DNA of 64,000 bases from Nitrosospira sp. (GCA_013450215.1 JACDSH010000009.1:1-64000); one strand, 5' to 3'; shown: positions 22,904 to 33,398, counted from the first letter of the stretch. Notes: generated from the letters alone by a model not told the origin. Program-made: numbers and translations.

Positions 22904-24586
22904 GTGAAGGTTGAAACACTCAGTATTGCGGCGCGGAATGGAAATAAGTTAACCAGCCTTTCCCGCTACCTCTCTTCTAATCATCGTCCAGTATCCGTCT
23001 GGCGTCTAATCCCTTTTCTGGTGGCCGCACTGGTGCTGATCCCGATCGGCACCATCCTTTCCTCGTTCTTTGCCCCCACCAGCGATATCTGGCAGCATTT
23101 GGTTGAGACCACCCTGCTAAGTCTTCTAATCAATACTTTCTGGCTTGCGCTGGGCGTGGTCAGTGGCACCACGCTGCTAGGCGTAAGTCTCGCCTGGCTC
23201 ACCGCAGTCTGCGAATTTCCTGGACGGAAATTATTTTCCTGGGCACTGTTGCTCCCCCTTGCAGTCCCCGCCTACGTCACCGCGTTCGTGGTACTCGGAC
23301 TATTTGATTTCACAGGCCCAGTGCAAAGTGCATTTCACTCGTGGCTGGGTCCGGACGCTTGGTTCCCTGAAGTGCGTGGACGGATGGGCGTGATCACAGT
23401 CATGGTGCTAGCTTTCTACCCCTACGTTTACTTGCTTGCACGCAATGCTTTTCTTACACAAGGAAAGCGCTCGTTGGAAGCTTCGCAATCACTTGGGCTT
23501 AATCGCACACAAGGTTTCTTCAGGGTGGCCCTACCAATGGCACGTCCATGGATCGCCGGCGGGGTGATGCTAGCTCTGATGGAGACACTGGCAGATTTCG
23601 GCACTGTGGCAGTATTCAATTACGATACATTCACCACCGCCATTTACAAGGCATGGTTCGGCATGTTCTCGCTAGCAGCTGCTTCACAACTGGCTTCGTT
23701 GCTGCTCGTAATCATCTTTGCCTTGATCGTGGTGGAGCAACAGATTCGCATCCGTATGCGCTATGCGGAAGTTAAGCAAAGCGCGCGCGCTGACCGCATC
23801 GCACTTTCCGGATGGCGTTCCGCGACAGCAACTGCTTTAGCCTCGGGCACACTATTTTTTGCCTTCTTGCTACCGATCGGACAGTTGGTCATTTGGGCAG
23901 CTAATAGTTTAGTGCAGGATCTCGACTCTCGCTATCTAGGCTTTCTCTGGCATTCGCTGCTGCTTTCCACACTTGCCGCGCTGCTAACCTGTACAGTAGC
24001 GCTGTTGCTGGTATACGCGACTCGTCGCCACCCAGATGCAGCCACGCGGAATGCAGTGCGCATCGCTACCCTCGGCTACGCTTTACCGGGCACCGTGCTA
24101 GCTGTGGGTATGTTTGTGCCATTGGCCAGCCTAGATAATTGGATTGGAGAAGTAACACTGCAATTATTCCAGATCGAAACGGGTCTCATGATCCAAGGCA
24201 CCCTCGCTATCATGCTACTGGCTTACCTGACACGATTTCTCGCAGTCAGTCACAGTCCGATCGATAGCGCAATGCAGCGCATCACCAGCAGCATCGATGA
24301 AGCATCAATGAGTATGGGCATAAATGGATGGATGATGCTGCGACGGGTACATCTACCAATCTTGAAGAGCGGCATATTTACTGCTGGCGCGTTGGTCTTT
24401 GTCGACGTAATGAAAGAGATGCCAATTACTCTGATGACCCGACCATTCGGTTGGGATACGCTGTCGGTACGAATCTTTGAAATGACTTCGGAAGGAGCCT
24501 GGGAACAGGCCGCATTACCGGCAGTGGCGCTAGTAATCTCAGGCTTGATACCGATCATACTGTTTATGCGGCAAACGGAAAAATAA
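22904..24586 (+). CDS. fbpB: Iron(III) ABC transporter permease (fused, FbpB type; GTG start)
   Basis: 560 aa with duplicated permease domains; EASQSLGLNRTQGFFRVALPMARPWIAGG. Confidence 0.9.
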   Translation: MKVETLSIAARNGNKLTSLSRYLSSNHRPVSVWRLIPFLVAALVLIPIGTILSSFFAPTSDIWQHLVETTLLSLLINTFWLALGVVSGTTLLGVSLAWLTAVCEFPGRKLFSWALLLPLAVPAYVTAFVVLGLFDFTGPVQSAFHSWLGPDAWFPEVRGRMGVITVMVLAFYPYVYLLARNAFLTQGKRSLEASQSLGLNRTQGFFRVALPMARPWIAGGVMLALMETLADFGTVAVFNYDTFTTAIYKAWFGMFSLAAASQLASLLLVIIFALIVVEQQIRIRMRYAEVKQSARADRIALSGWRSATATALASGTLFFAFLLPIGQLVIWAANSLVQDLDSRYLGFLWHSLLLSTLAALLTCTVALLLVYATRRHPDAATRNAVRIATLGYALPGTVLAVGMFVPLASLDNWIGEVTLQLFQIETGLMIQGTLAIMLLAYLTRFLAVSHSPIDSAMQRITSSIDEASMSMGINGWMMLRRVHLPILKSGIFTAGALVFVDVMKEMPITLMTRPFGWDTLSVRIFEMTSEGAWEQAALPAVALVISGLIPIILFMRQTEK

Positions 24587-24589
24587 TTT

Positions 24590-25651
24590 ATGCTGCTCGA
24601 ACTAAAAAATATCCAGCAAGCTTACGGTCAGCAATTAGTGGTAAATAATTTATCGCTGAGACTGGAGAAAGGTCAGATCGGCTGCTTACTGGGGCCGAGC
24701 GGTTGCGGCAAGACCTCCGTATTGAGATGCATTGCAGGGTTCGAACCCGTTATAGCGGGAGAGATCCTACTGAGTGGTACCACGGTGAGTAGTGACAGTG
24801 TTTTTCTACCACCGGAACAACGTCGTATTGGCATGGTATTTCAGGATTACGCGCTATTTCCGCACCTCACTGTTATCAATAACATCGGCTTCGGCCTGCA
24901 CCAACTACCAAAAAACGATCGGGCATCGCGCGTCAATGAATTGCTAGGGACTGTCGGTCTATCCGATGCAGCCAACAAGTATCCACACGAACTCTCCGGC
25001 GGCCAACAGCAACGTGTGGCTCTGGCACGCGCGCTAGCGCCGCGGCCTGATCTGCTGTTGCTGGATGAGCCATTTTCCAATCTGGACGTCAGTCTGCGTG
25101 AACGCCTGAGCCTCGAGGTCCGCGAGATACTGAAGAATCAGAATACTACCGCCATACTAGTGACTCACGATCAGAACGAGGCCTTTGCCATTGCGGACGA
25201 GATTGGAGTTATGCATCGCGGCGAGATCCAGCAGTGGGACAGTGCCTACAATCTGTATCACCGCCCTGCCAACCGCTTTGTCGCGAACTTTATCGGCCAG
25301 GGCGTGTTCCTACCCGGCCAGGTATTGGACCCAAAACGAGTAGAAATCGAACTCGGTGTACTAACAGCAGACATTCCACATCAATGTTCACCGGCCGACC
25401 AGATATGTGGGAAGGGCTGCCGAGTTGATGTACTGCTGCGACCGGATGATATCGTGCATGATGATTCCAGTCTGCTGCAGGCAACTGTCCTCCACAAAGC
25501 TTTCCGTGGAGCCGATATTCTCTACACACTCAGCCTACCAAGTGGCACTAGCGCTCTATCATTAGTACCCAGTCACCATAACCATGCCATCGGCGAGAAG
25601 ATCGGCATCCGCCTTGAGGCTGATCATGTGGTGGCCTTTCCTAGTTCTTAG
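24590..25651 (+). CDS. fbpC: Iron(III) ABC transporter ATP-binding protein
   Basis: 353 aa; Walker A GPSGCGKTS, LSGGQQQRVALARALAPRPDLLLLDEPFSNLD, C-terminal TOBE. Confidence 0.92.
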   Translation: MLLELKNIQQAYGQQLVVNNLSLRLEKGQIGCLLGPSGCGKTSVLRCIAGFEPVIAGEILLSGTTVSSDSVFLPPEQRRIGMVFQDYALFPHLTVINNIGFGLHQLPKNDRASRVNELLGTVGLSDAANKYPHELSGGQQQRVALARALAPRPDLLLLDEPFSNLDVSLRERLSLEVREILKNQNTTAILVTHDQNEAFAIADEIGVMHRGEIQQWDSAYNLYHRPANRFVANFIGQGVFLPGQVLDPKRVEIELGVLTADIPHQCSPADQICGKGCRVDVLLRPDDIVHDDSSLLQATVLHKAFRGADILYTLSLPSGTSALSLVPSHHNHAIGEKIGIRLEADHVVAFPSS

Positions 25652-25709
25652 GCAACAAGTAGCGTGGGTTCAAAAATTATTGAGGCGGAGTGCATCCCCA
25701 CATCCAATA

Positions 25710-26747
25710 TCAAAAGTCATTGATACCATTTCTTGCGGCGTGAATTTCTTCAGCCAGTTGCCATACTGACATGGCATAATAAATGCTGCGATTATAGCGG
25801 GTGATGACATAGAAATTGTTGAAACCCAGCCAATACTCCGGTCCATCCTTACCTTCCAATACAAACAACGCAGCCATACGCTCGCCAACGAGATCTGCCA
25901 GTCCCACCAGAGGTGTGACTCCAAACTGTTTCATTTGTAATAACGTCAAACTCGGCTTAATTCCGGCGGCCAGAGCCTCTTGATAACGTTCACTACTGAT
26001 CTTCGCACGAACTGCCACTGGCTGCCCCTGTTCCCATCCGAACATCTTGAGATAATTAGCGACGCTGCCAATCGCATCTGCGGGACTTTGTAATAAATCC
26101 TTTCGAGTATCGCCATCGAAATCGATGGCGTAACGTCGATAACTACTCGGCATAAATTGCGGGATGCCAATCGCGCCTGCGTACGAGCCTCTGAGCTTTA
26201 ATACATCAGCACCCCGCTCCTTCATCAGCAAGAGATACTGCTCCAGCTCGTCGCGGAAAAACTCAGAGCGACGAGGATAATCAAATGCTAGCGTGACCAA
26301 TGCATCGAGCACGCGATACTTGCCGGTCTGAGTGCCGTAGACGGTCTCCACTCCAATTACCGCCGTCACAATTTCCTCCGGGAGGCCGTACTCCTTACGT
26401 GCCCGTTCTAGTTTCTCCGCATGGTTATTCCAGAAGGTGACTCCACCCACTGTACGTCGCTCATTGACAAATAAAGGCCGATACTCATACCAGGGTCGAA
26501 CAGTAACTGGTTGGGAAATAGCACGGATAATCGCCGACTGAAATTTCGCCTTACTGAATATACGTACAAGCTCAGCCCGCTCGAATCCGTGACGGTCAAC
26601 CATCTCACCGATAAAAACTCTAACTTCCGGACGTAATTGACCCGCTATGGACGGGGTGCCACAACCGATTGCAAGCAAGCTAAACACTACCAAAGATACT
26701 GCCTTGAAACTCAAACTAATATTTTTATGGAATAAGTGCATAACCAC
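25710..26747 (-). CDS. mltB: Lytic murein transglycosylase B
   Basis: 345 aa; EIVTAVIGVETVYGTQTGKYRVLDALVTLAFDYPRRSEFFRDELEQYLLL; lipoprotein-like N-terminus LLAIGCG. Confidence 0.94.
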   Translation of the reverse strand: MVMHLFHKNISLSFKAVSLVVFSLLAIGCGTPSIAGQLRPEVRVFIGEMVDRHGFERAELVRIFSKAKFQSAIIRAISQPVTVRPWYEYRPLFVNERRTVGGVTFWNNHAEKLERARKEYGLPEEIVTAVIGVETVYGTQTGKYRVLDALVTLAFDYPRRSEFFRDELEQYLLLMKERGADVLKLRGSYAGAIGIPQFMPSSYRRYAIDFDGDTRKDLLQSPADAIGSVANYLKMFGWEQGQPVAVRAKISSERYQEALAAGIKPSLTLLQMKQFGVTPLVGLADLVGERMAALFVLEGKDGPEYWLGFNNFYVITRYNRSIYYAMSVWQLAEEIHAARNGINDF

Positions 26748-26938
26748 CCAAGTAAAGAGTCTGGATATATTCTAACAAACTTGCCTGGTCGACTGCCCCC
26801 TACATGCTAGGACTAATGGACTATGATTGTATTGACCCATCATTCTGATACGCGTAAGGTTGAGCATGCAGACAGGATAATCCCAGGCTCTCATCCTGTC
26901 ACAAGTGTTCCCCATCCACCCCAATGGAGGTTTACACC

Positions 26939-27526
26939 ATGTCCAATTACCCTGTCCTTCCTGCAAAACGCTTGACCGGATCGGTACAAATCTCTCGTCC
27001 TACTCCACCAAGATCTATTTCTCTCGACTCACCTGCCATCTATGTGATGACCGATCTTCGCTACATCTATGCCGCCGTGATCGAGCCGAGTATAACCATG
27101 GAATCTGCCAATACATTAATGATACTGAGGGGAGTCCGATCATTACTGGTATTGAACCAGGATCGCGCCCTTGGTGGCATCATCACCGCAACGGATATTC
27201 TTGGTGAGAAGCCACTACGCTTTATTCAGGAGCGGAGGGTGAAACATAATGAAATACTGGTCGCTGATATTATGACCCCGCTAGATCAGATGGAAGCAAT
27301 CCAAATTAGTGAGGTAATGCATGCCAAGGTTGGGCATGTGATATCTAGCTTACGTGAGAGCGGGCGGCAACACACCCTAGTGATAGAAAACAATCACGAT
27401 GGCGAACCTGTTGTATGCGGTATTTTTTCCTCGACGCAAATCGAAAAACAATTAGGGGCGATCATTCCATTTACCGAGGTTGCCAAAACTTTTGCGGAGA
27501 TTGAAGCAGCCGTGATTGCGCATTAA
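26939..27526 (+). CDS. CBS domain-containing protein
   Basis: MSNYPVLPAKRLTGSVQ...; paired CBS motifs; ORF extends to 26924. Confidence 0.82.
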   Translation: MSNYPVLPAKRLTGSVQISRPTPPRSISLDSPAIYVMTDLRYIYAAVIEPSITMESANTLMILRGVRSLLVLNQDRALGGIITATDILGEKPLRFIQERRVKHNEILVADIMTPLDQMEAIQISEVMHAKVGHVISSLRESGRQHTLVIENNHDGEPVVCGIFSSTQIEKQLGAIIPFTEVAKTFAEIEAAVIAH

Positions 27527-27717
27527 CCCTATTAGCGGCCCAGTAATCAACACACCGTAGAGAGCACTACGCATAACCATTCTCACTGAGCCAACTTAAT
27601 AAAACTAGACCCGGACCAATGTAGGGTTTCAAGGTGACAGGAACGTAACGCTGAGATAAAGTTTTAGTTTTTCCTGTGCTGGTTTATCATGTACACGCCT
27701 CTAATAAGGGATGTGAT

Positions 27718-28095
27718 ATGGCAGGCCTTGGAAAAGATACCCCAAAAGTCACTGAAATAAAGCTGCACCGGCGATCAAAGTTATTGCAAATTTCTTTTTC
27801 GGATGGCAATACCTTCCAGATTCCGTGCGAATTTCTTCGCGTCTATTCGCCCTCCGCGGAAGTGCGTGGGCACGGCTCTGGACAAGAAGTGCTCCAAACT
27901 GGCAAGAGAGATATCAATATAGACCACATCGAACCAGTTGGGAGTTATGCAATTCAACTGAATTTTTCTGATGGACACAATACCGGCCTTTATTCGTGGG
28001 ACCTACTCTACGAATATGGGTTACATCAGGATAAAATGTGGCAGCATTATCTACAGCGGCTAGAACAAGTTGGCTCAAGCCGCGAACCTTCTTAG
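27718..28095 (+). CDS. DUF971 domain protein (gamma-butyrobetaine hydroxylase-like N-terminal domain)
   Basis: MAGLGKDTPKVTEIKLHRRSKLLQISFSDGNTFQIPCEFLRVYSPSAEVRGHG...; upstream of ubiE as in many betaproteobacteria. Confidence 0.9.
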   Translation: MAGLGKDTPKVTEIKLHRRSKLLQISFSDGNTFQIPCEFLRVYSPSAEVRGHGSGQEVLQTGKRDINIDHIEPVGSYAIQLNFSDGHNTGLYSWDLLYEYGLHQDKMWQHYLQRLEQVGSSREPS

Positions 28096-28114
28096 ATTGC
28101 AAATCTGAATATTC

Positions 28115-28849
28115 ATGACTAAAACCACTCACTTCGGTTTCAATACCGTTCCCGAAATAGAAAAAGCCCGCAAGGTGGCGGTAGTATTTGATTCGGTAGC
28201 GGAGCGCTACAACCTAATGAATGATCTTATGTCAGTGGGCATGCACCGCTGGTGGAAGCATTTTGCCGTGGAAGCCAGTAGGGTCAAGAGTGGCAGCCGA
28301 GTGCTTGACATTGCTGGCGGCACTGCTGATTTGAGCGCACGATTCATTGAACAGGTCGGCGAAACTGGCGAGGTTTGGCTCACCGACATCAACAACTCAA
28401 TGCTAACGATCGGTCGAGACCGTCTGCTAGATGAGGGCAGGTCGGCATCGGTGGCACAATGCGATGCAGAAAAACTACCCTTCCCGGCCAATTATTTTGA
28501 TTGTGTCAGCGTAGCCTTTGGTCTCAGAAACATGACCCACAAGGATACTGCTCTTAAGGAGATGCTACGTGTACTCCGCCCCGGGGGTTGCGTCCTTGTA
28601 CTTGAATTTTCAAAGGTATGGAAACCACTTCAACCTATTTATGATACTTACTCATTCAAGGTCCTGCCGGCAATGGGGAAGATTATTGCTAAGGATGAGG
28701 ACAGCTACCGTTACCTGGCCGAGTCCATCCGTGTACACCCAACCCAGGAAGAGTTAAAGCTATTGATGCAGGAGTCTGGTTTCGAACGGGTGGAGTATTT
28801 CAATTTAGCTGCTGGCGTAGTTGCATTACACCGCGGCTTCAAGTTCTAA
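28115..28849 (+). CDS. ubiE: Demethylmenaquinone/ubiquinone methyltransferase UbiE
   Basis: 244 aa; [34 protein letters not shown]...[11 protein letters not shown]. Confidence 0.97.
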   Translation: MTKTTHFGFNTVPEIEKARKVAVVFDSVAERYNLMNDLMSVGMHRWWKHFAVEASRVKSGSRVLDIAGGTADLSARFIEQVGETGEVWLTDINNSMLTIGRDRLLDEGRSASVAQCDAEKLPFPANYFDCVSVAFGLRNMTHKDTALKEMLRVLRPGGCVLVLEFSKVWKPLQPIYDTYSFKVLPAMGKIIAKDEDSYRYLAESIRVHPTQEELKLLMQESGFERVEYFNLAAGVVALHRGFKF

Positions 28850-29908
28850 GGAATTCCTTACAGAGCCTCTGAGGCGATTCCAAGAGGCAGTTGCCACTGT
28901 TCCACTGGCGCCTGTGAGTAGGGTCAACAACATCACTCGGTAGACAATGCTGCGCGGCACTTTCACATTGACCGCAGGATCAAGTAGTCCGGGATCAACC
29001 GCAACACGCCGCAAAGTTTCTCCGGCTAGCAAGATCGGCCAGATGCAAGCCAACCGCTGACGAATCTCAGAAGACGGGATCGCCATAGTATAAATCCACC
29101 CTTGATTAAGATGTTCCATTGCAAGCGCGATGAGCCGGTGCAACACCGGTCTGAATCTTATCAAACTACCTGCGTGCAACAAATCAGCTGGCTGCAGTCC
29201 AGCTTCCTGAAGCAACGATTGAGGCACATAACACCGGCCATGATGAATGTCTCGGGCAATATCTTTGACGATATTGGTCAACTGTAAACCCTTGCCGAAA
29301 CTCACACCGATAGCCGACATCTCCGCGATGTCCCACTGTGCCATCGCTGGCCGATGCGCGCACACCATCCTTGTCCAGAACTCCCCGACACAACCCGCAA
29401 CATAATAAGTGTAATGATCTAATTCATCTAGTGTGGCTAATGCAGTGAGATCTGCCACAGATTCTCCTGGAAACCTGACCAAATCCATCTCCATCCCCTT
29501 GGGCAGAACTTCCATTAACCACTGAATTCGTTCCCGGTCATCGGAAGAGTATTGCTCATATAATTTAAGGCAATCCCCTAGTCGCTGTAAAAGAACATAC
29601 TCGGCTGAGTTCTGCTGATGGGGGAGAAGAGCCGCCTGAATTCTCCGGATAGCGTCCCATTCAATGTCACCGCCTTTGAATTGAGAGCGAAACTGATTTA
29701 GATACTCCAGTCGCTGGGCGCGACTGATCAGATCGGTGTCGGCTATAGTGTCGGCCGCGCGCGCAAATAGGTATGATAATCCCATTTGATCACGCACATT
29801 TGCTGGCAACACATTGAGCGTGAGATAAAATGACCGGGATACCTGCTTGAGGATGCCGTGAAGAAGTTCGTGTGTGGCAGGATCAGTATTCAAAGGTAAA
29901 CTCCACAA
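28826..29908 (-). CDS. Squalene/phytoene synthase family protein, probable squalene synthase (TTG start)
   Basis: 360 aa; [27 protein letters not shown] (Asp-rich), [23 protein letters not shown] (second Asp motif). Confidence 0.88.
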   Translation of the reverse strand: MWSLPLNTDPATHELLHGILKQVSRSFYLTLNVLPANVRDQMGLSYLFARAADTIADTDLISRAQRLEYLNQFRSQFKGGDIEWDAIRRIQAALLPHQQNSAEYVLLQRLGDCLKLYEQYSSDDRERIQWLMEVLPKGMEMDLVRFPGESVADLTALATLDELDHYTYYVAGCVGEFWTRMVCAHRPAMAQWDIAEMSAIGVSFGKGLQLTNIVKDIARDIHHGRCYVPQSLLQEAGLQPADLLHAGSLIRFRPVLHRLIALAMEHLNQGWIYTMAIPSSEIRQRLACIWPILLAGETLRRVAVDPGLLDPAVNVKVPRSIVYRVMLLTLLTGASGTVATASWNRLRGSVRNSLELEAAV

Positions 29909-29931
29909 CGGCCTTTCAATCGAGCTTAGCG

Positions 29932-29962
29932 AACATTACATCCTGCTGCTCTTGCTGGTCAA
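29932..29962 (-). promoter_or_regulatory. Copy 1 of a shared 31-bp promoter-like element, upstream of squalene synthase
   Basis: aacattacatcctgctgctcttgctggtcaa; reverse strand reads TTGACC-N18-TAATGT; 26/31 identical to 34189-34219. Confidence 0.55.
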
Positions 29963-29969
29963 GGGAACG

Positions 29970-29998
29970 TTACTGAGCCCGGTAAGGTCTGATAGAAT
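29970..29998 (+). promoter_or_regulatory. Candidate sigma-70 promoter for hcnABC-like operon
   Basis: TTACTG-N17-TAGAAT, ~70 nt upstream of the 2Fe-2S gene ATG. Confidence 0.35.
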
Positions 29999-30068
29999 GC
30001 ATATCCCATGCGCGCCACAAGCCGCTACCCCCTGTCAATCTAGACTGTACACAGCACACATAATAATC

Positions 30069-30335
30069 ATGGAAATAGAATTCATACTAGATGGGCAGGT
30101 GGTCCACTGCCCGGAAGGATTCACTGTTATTGGCGCCCTGTTCCATCTTGGTCGACGGGTTGTACGAATGACTTCAGGCACGGCAGCACCGCGCTCACTA
30201 TTCTGCGGCATGGGTGTTTGTTGTGATTGCCTGATGCAGATTAACGAACGTACAAGTGCCCGCGCCTGTATGACCCTGGTGCAACCAGGTATGCGCGTCG
30301 TGTCCGCCCGAGGGGCAACAGCTACTGCATACTAA
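30069..30335 (+). CDS. (2Fe-2S)-binding protein, HcnA-like
   Basis: MEIEFILDGQVVHCPEGFTVIGAL...SLFCGMGVCCDCLMQINERTSARACMTLVQPGMRV; ferredoxin-type cysteines; ORF opens at 29874, start most likely 30069. Confidence 0.82.
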   Translation: MEIEFILDGQVVHCPEGFTVIGALFHLGRRVVRMTSGTAAPRSLFCGMGVCCDCLMQINERTSARACMTLVQPGMRVVSARGATATAY

Positions 30336-30337
30336 GT

Positions 30338-31732
30338 ATGAACCACTCCAGTATTGTGATCATCGGCGGCGGTCCCGCCGGCATGAGTGCCGCTATTGCC
30401 GCTGCAAAACAAGGCCTCAGTTGCACAATTGTCGATGAGGGATTCGCTCTGGGCGGCCAGATCTACCGCAAGCCGACTAATCCGGAACGCGCACCAATTC
30501 CGCATCCGCGAGGAGAACAACTGCGCACAGAAATAGCAAAACTCACACAGTATATTGAAATACGAAACGGTCATAGCGCTTGGGGGATCTTCGACGGGCT
30601 GCGCGTTGCTGTCACCTCTCCTGATGAGCATACCGAGCTGCTCCAGTCACAGGCCCTTATCCTCGCCCCGGGTGCCCACGAACTTGTACCACCTTTTCCT
30701 GGATGGACCTTACCCGGTGTAATGACCCCTGGCGCTGCGCAGTCACTCATAAAGACCATGGGAGTTGCGCCAGGAAAGCGAGTGATGCTTGCTGGCACCG
30801 GCCCGTTCTTGTTAGCGGTAGCGTGCCAACTGATCGATGCTGGGGTGCACGTGGTCTCGGTACTGGAAGCATCATCTCGTCCAGCCTGGCTCCGTCTGCC
30901 GCTGCACGGATTTCGCACACCGGAAATCCTTGTTGAGGGATTCCTCTACCTAAACAAACTTCACCAGTCCGGCGTCCCAGTGCGATATGGCCGTATTGTC
31001 GTCTCTGCTCAAGGCGAAAGTGAGCTAAACGCGGTCCAGCACGCCCCTGTTAATGCGGAGTGGTTTCCGGACAATAACTGTATTGAAACCGAGAGAGTAG
31101 ATACACTGCTAGTGGGCTACGGTTTTGTCCCGCGTAATCAATTAGCACAAATGGCTGAATGTAAACTTGAGTTCTGTCCTGAAGTCGGTGGCTGGATTCC
31201 GATTCGGGACCGTAACCTTTCAACCAGCGTTGCCGGTATTTTTGCTGCAGGTGACGGTGCAGGCGTTACTGGCTCTCTAGCTGCAGCACATGAAGGGAAA
31301 CTTGCTGGAATATCTGCTGCCTTTTTTCTCGGGGCAGTCGACGAAGCAACGTTTACTGCTGCACGCGATTCGATCGAACAGAAACTCTCTCGTTTGATGC
31401 CACTTCGTCGCGCCCTAGATAAGATCTCAACACTACAACCGGGCCTCATGTCTCTGGTGCGTGATGACACTCTAGTTTGTCGATGTGAAGAGGTAACCTG
31501 GGGCGAAGCCCGCGAGGCGGTCTGCGCTGGATCAACTACCTACCGTAGCCTCAAGATAACTTCACGCGCTGGTATGGGCGCCTGTCAAGGACGTTTCTGT
31601 TGGCCATTCCTTTCACGTCTAGTCGCCGCGGAAGAGAAATGTTCAGTGACGGATATTGGCCCCCCCAGTGTACGCCCCCCACTTGGGCCGATAACTCTCG
31701 GATCACTTGCTCCGGAATCGCTCAAAAATTAA
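30338..31732 (+). CDS. NAD(P)/FAD-dependent oxidoreductase, HcnB-like
   Basis: 464 aa; VIIGGGPAGMSAAIAAAKQGLSCTIVDEGFALGGQIYRKP; C-terminal BFD-like Cys motif VCRCEEVTWGEA...GMGACQGRFC. Confidence 0.82.
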   Translation: MNHSSIVIIGGGPAGMSAAIAAAKQGLSCTIVDEGFALGGQIYRKPTNPERAPIPHPRGEQLRTEIAKLTQYIEIRNGHSAWGIFDGLRVAVTSPDEHTELLQSQALILAPGAHELVPPFPGWTLPGVMTPGAAQSLIKTMGVAPGKRVMLAGTGPFLLAVACQLIDAGVHVVSVLEASSRPAWLRLPLHGFRTPEILVEGFLYLNKLHQSGVPVRYGRIVVSAQGESELNAVQHAPVNAEWFPDNNCIETERVDTLLVGYGFVPRNQLAQMAECKLEFCPEVGGWIPIRDRNLSTSVAGIFAAGDGAGVTGSLAAAHEGKLAGISAAFFLGAVDEATFTAARDSIEQKLSRLMPLRRALDKISTLQPGLMSLVRDDTLVCRCEEVTWGEAREAVCAGSTTYRSLKITSRAGMGACQGRFCWPFLSRLVAAEEKCSVTDIGPPSVRPPLGPITLGSLAPESLKN

Positions 31733-32928
31733 TGGTAATGCGAAAATTTTCAGACGTGGTTGTCATTGGCGGCGGCGTGATTGGATCAAGTGTCGCCTTT
31801 TCACTAGCTCGGCGCGGCGCCTCGGTCACGCTACTCGATGCCTCAACTCCTGGTCGCGCGACTTCTGCCTCTGCTGGCGGGCTCTGGTCGCTAGGTGAAT
31901 CGCTTGGCCTTGGCTGTGGCGTGATTCTGCACACCTCGCAAAAAGATGCTGGGGCCGAGCCGACGCCTTTGCCACTCAAATTCATGGACTTTCTGTGGGA
32001 AAGTAACCTGTTATTCCCTAAACTCGCAACTGAACTCCTAACGCTTTGTGGAATTAATATCGAGGCCGAATCAGCAACCGGACTGTTGTATTTGATCTAT
32101 GACGAGAGCCAGGAAAGTCATGCCAGTCGTATCATTGCATGGGCAGGTAGTGACCATGGGGCACTAGAACAGTGGACACCACAACGCATCCGCGACGAAG
32201 ATCCTTTGATTACTCACAACCTGCGCAATGCAATTCATTTCCCAGGCGACAACCAGGTAAATCCAATACTGCTAAATGAGGCACTCAAACGCGGGGCCTG
32301 TGCTAAGGGTGCATGCTTCATTGCTGAGGCGCGAGTCCACGCACTCCGTTGCAATAATAGGCGAATCGTCGAGGTCTATTCGGATAAGGGAAGTATATCG
32401 TGTGGTGCAGTAGTCAACGCAGCTGGTGCTTGGGGCGCTCAGATTGCTAAGCTCGCCAATATTGAAATTCCTATCCAGCCAGTGCGTGGGCAGATCATCT
32501 GCACTGAGCCGCTGCATCCGGGTACGCTGCGCTCGAATCTAAGCACGCGTGACTGCTATATCTTGCAGAAAGCACATGGTGAGATCATTATCGGAAGCAC
32601 TACGGAGTATTCTGATTTCAGCACCAAAGTCCGCTATGAGGACATATGCAACCTGGCAGCTGGTGCGATCCGTGCTGTGCCGGCTTTGCGCAATGTGACG
32701 CTCAAACGCTCGTGGAGCGGGCTTCGCCCCGGCACGCCAGATGAACTTCCTATTCTCGGACCAGCTGAGGAACTAGAGAATTTCTTCCATGCTACCGGAG
32801 GTTTTCGTACCGGGATCGTAGCAGCGCCCCTTACTGGCGAAGTAGTTGCGGCAAGTGTGCTGGGTCTGAAACCAAAATTTCCGATTGAATCGTTCCTGGC
32901 GCATCGCTTCCAAAGGATTTATGATTGA
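31732..32928 (+). CDS. FAD-dependent amine/glycine oxidase, HcnC-like
   Basis: VVVIGGGVIGSSVAFSLARRGASVTLLDA...ATSASAGGLWSLGESLGLGCGVIL...LKRSWSGLRPGTPDELPILGP; start ATG 31732 (1-nt overlap) or 31738; ORF track opens at 31600. Confidence 0.83.
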   Translation: MVMRKFSDVVVIGGGVIGSSVAFSLARRGASVTLLDASTPGRATSASAGGLWSLGESLGLGCGVILHTSQKDAGAEPTPLPLKFMDFLWESNLLFPKLATELLTLCGINIEAESATGLLYLIYDESQESHASRIIAWAGSDHGALEQWTPQRIRDEDPLITHNLRNAIHFPGDNQVNPILLNEALKRGACAKGACFIAEARVHALRCNNRRIVEVYSDKGSISCGAVVNAAGAWGAQIAKLANIEIPIQPVRGQIICTEPLHPGTLRSNLSTRDCYILQKAHGEIIIGSTTEYSDFSTKVRYEDICNLAAGAIRAVPALRNVTLKRSWSGLRPGTPDELPILGPAEELENFFHATGGFRTGIVAAPLTGEVVAASVLGLKPKFPIESFLAHRFQRIYD

Positions 32929-33031
32929 CCAAGGCGTATACGCCGAGAATACTTCAGGCCATCTCACTGATTTTTAAAATTTTTTCTTACCAAAACAGGG
33001 AGCAATCTGATTCGTACCAAAGGAGAGTAGA

Positions 33032-33398
33032 AGTGATTGGTTTACAGAAAAAACTGTGCATCATGAGTATGCTGCTGGCTTTGTGCTCTGTTCCTGCTAT
33101 TACGTGGGCTCATTCAGAGGGAAATCATCCTCTCATTAATGCGGCTGGGAGAGGTGACCTCCCCCAGGTCAAGGCGCTACTCGCAACCAAGATTGATGTG
33201 AACGATGGCGCAGGCCGTGGTATCACTGCGCTACTAGTAGCATCACAGAACGGTCATCGCTCAATTGTGCAGGCATTACTCTCAGCCAAGGCCGATGTGA
33301 ATATCAAGACCCGTAACGGAGATACTCCACTGATTGCAGCGACACAGAATGGCCACGAGGAAGTGGTGCAGCTACTCAAGCAAGCGGGGGCCCGATAA
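33032..33398 (+). CDS. Small exported ankyrin-repeat protein (GTG start)
   Basis: Signal-like LCIMSMLLALCSVPAITWAHSEG then three ankyrin-like repeats (NGHRSIVQALLSAKADVNIKTRNGDTPLIAATQNGHEEVVQLL); SD-like aaaggagag upstream. Confidence 0.82.

Noticed and set aside
29910-30068. ANR/FNR box (TTGAT-N4-ATCAA) upstream of the hcnABC-like operon
   Set aside because: Looked for because pseudomonad hcnABC is ANR-controlled; no acceptable match is present.
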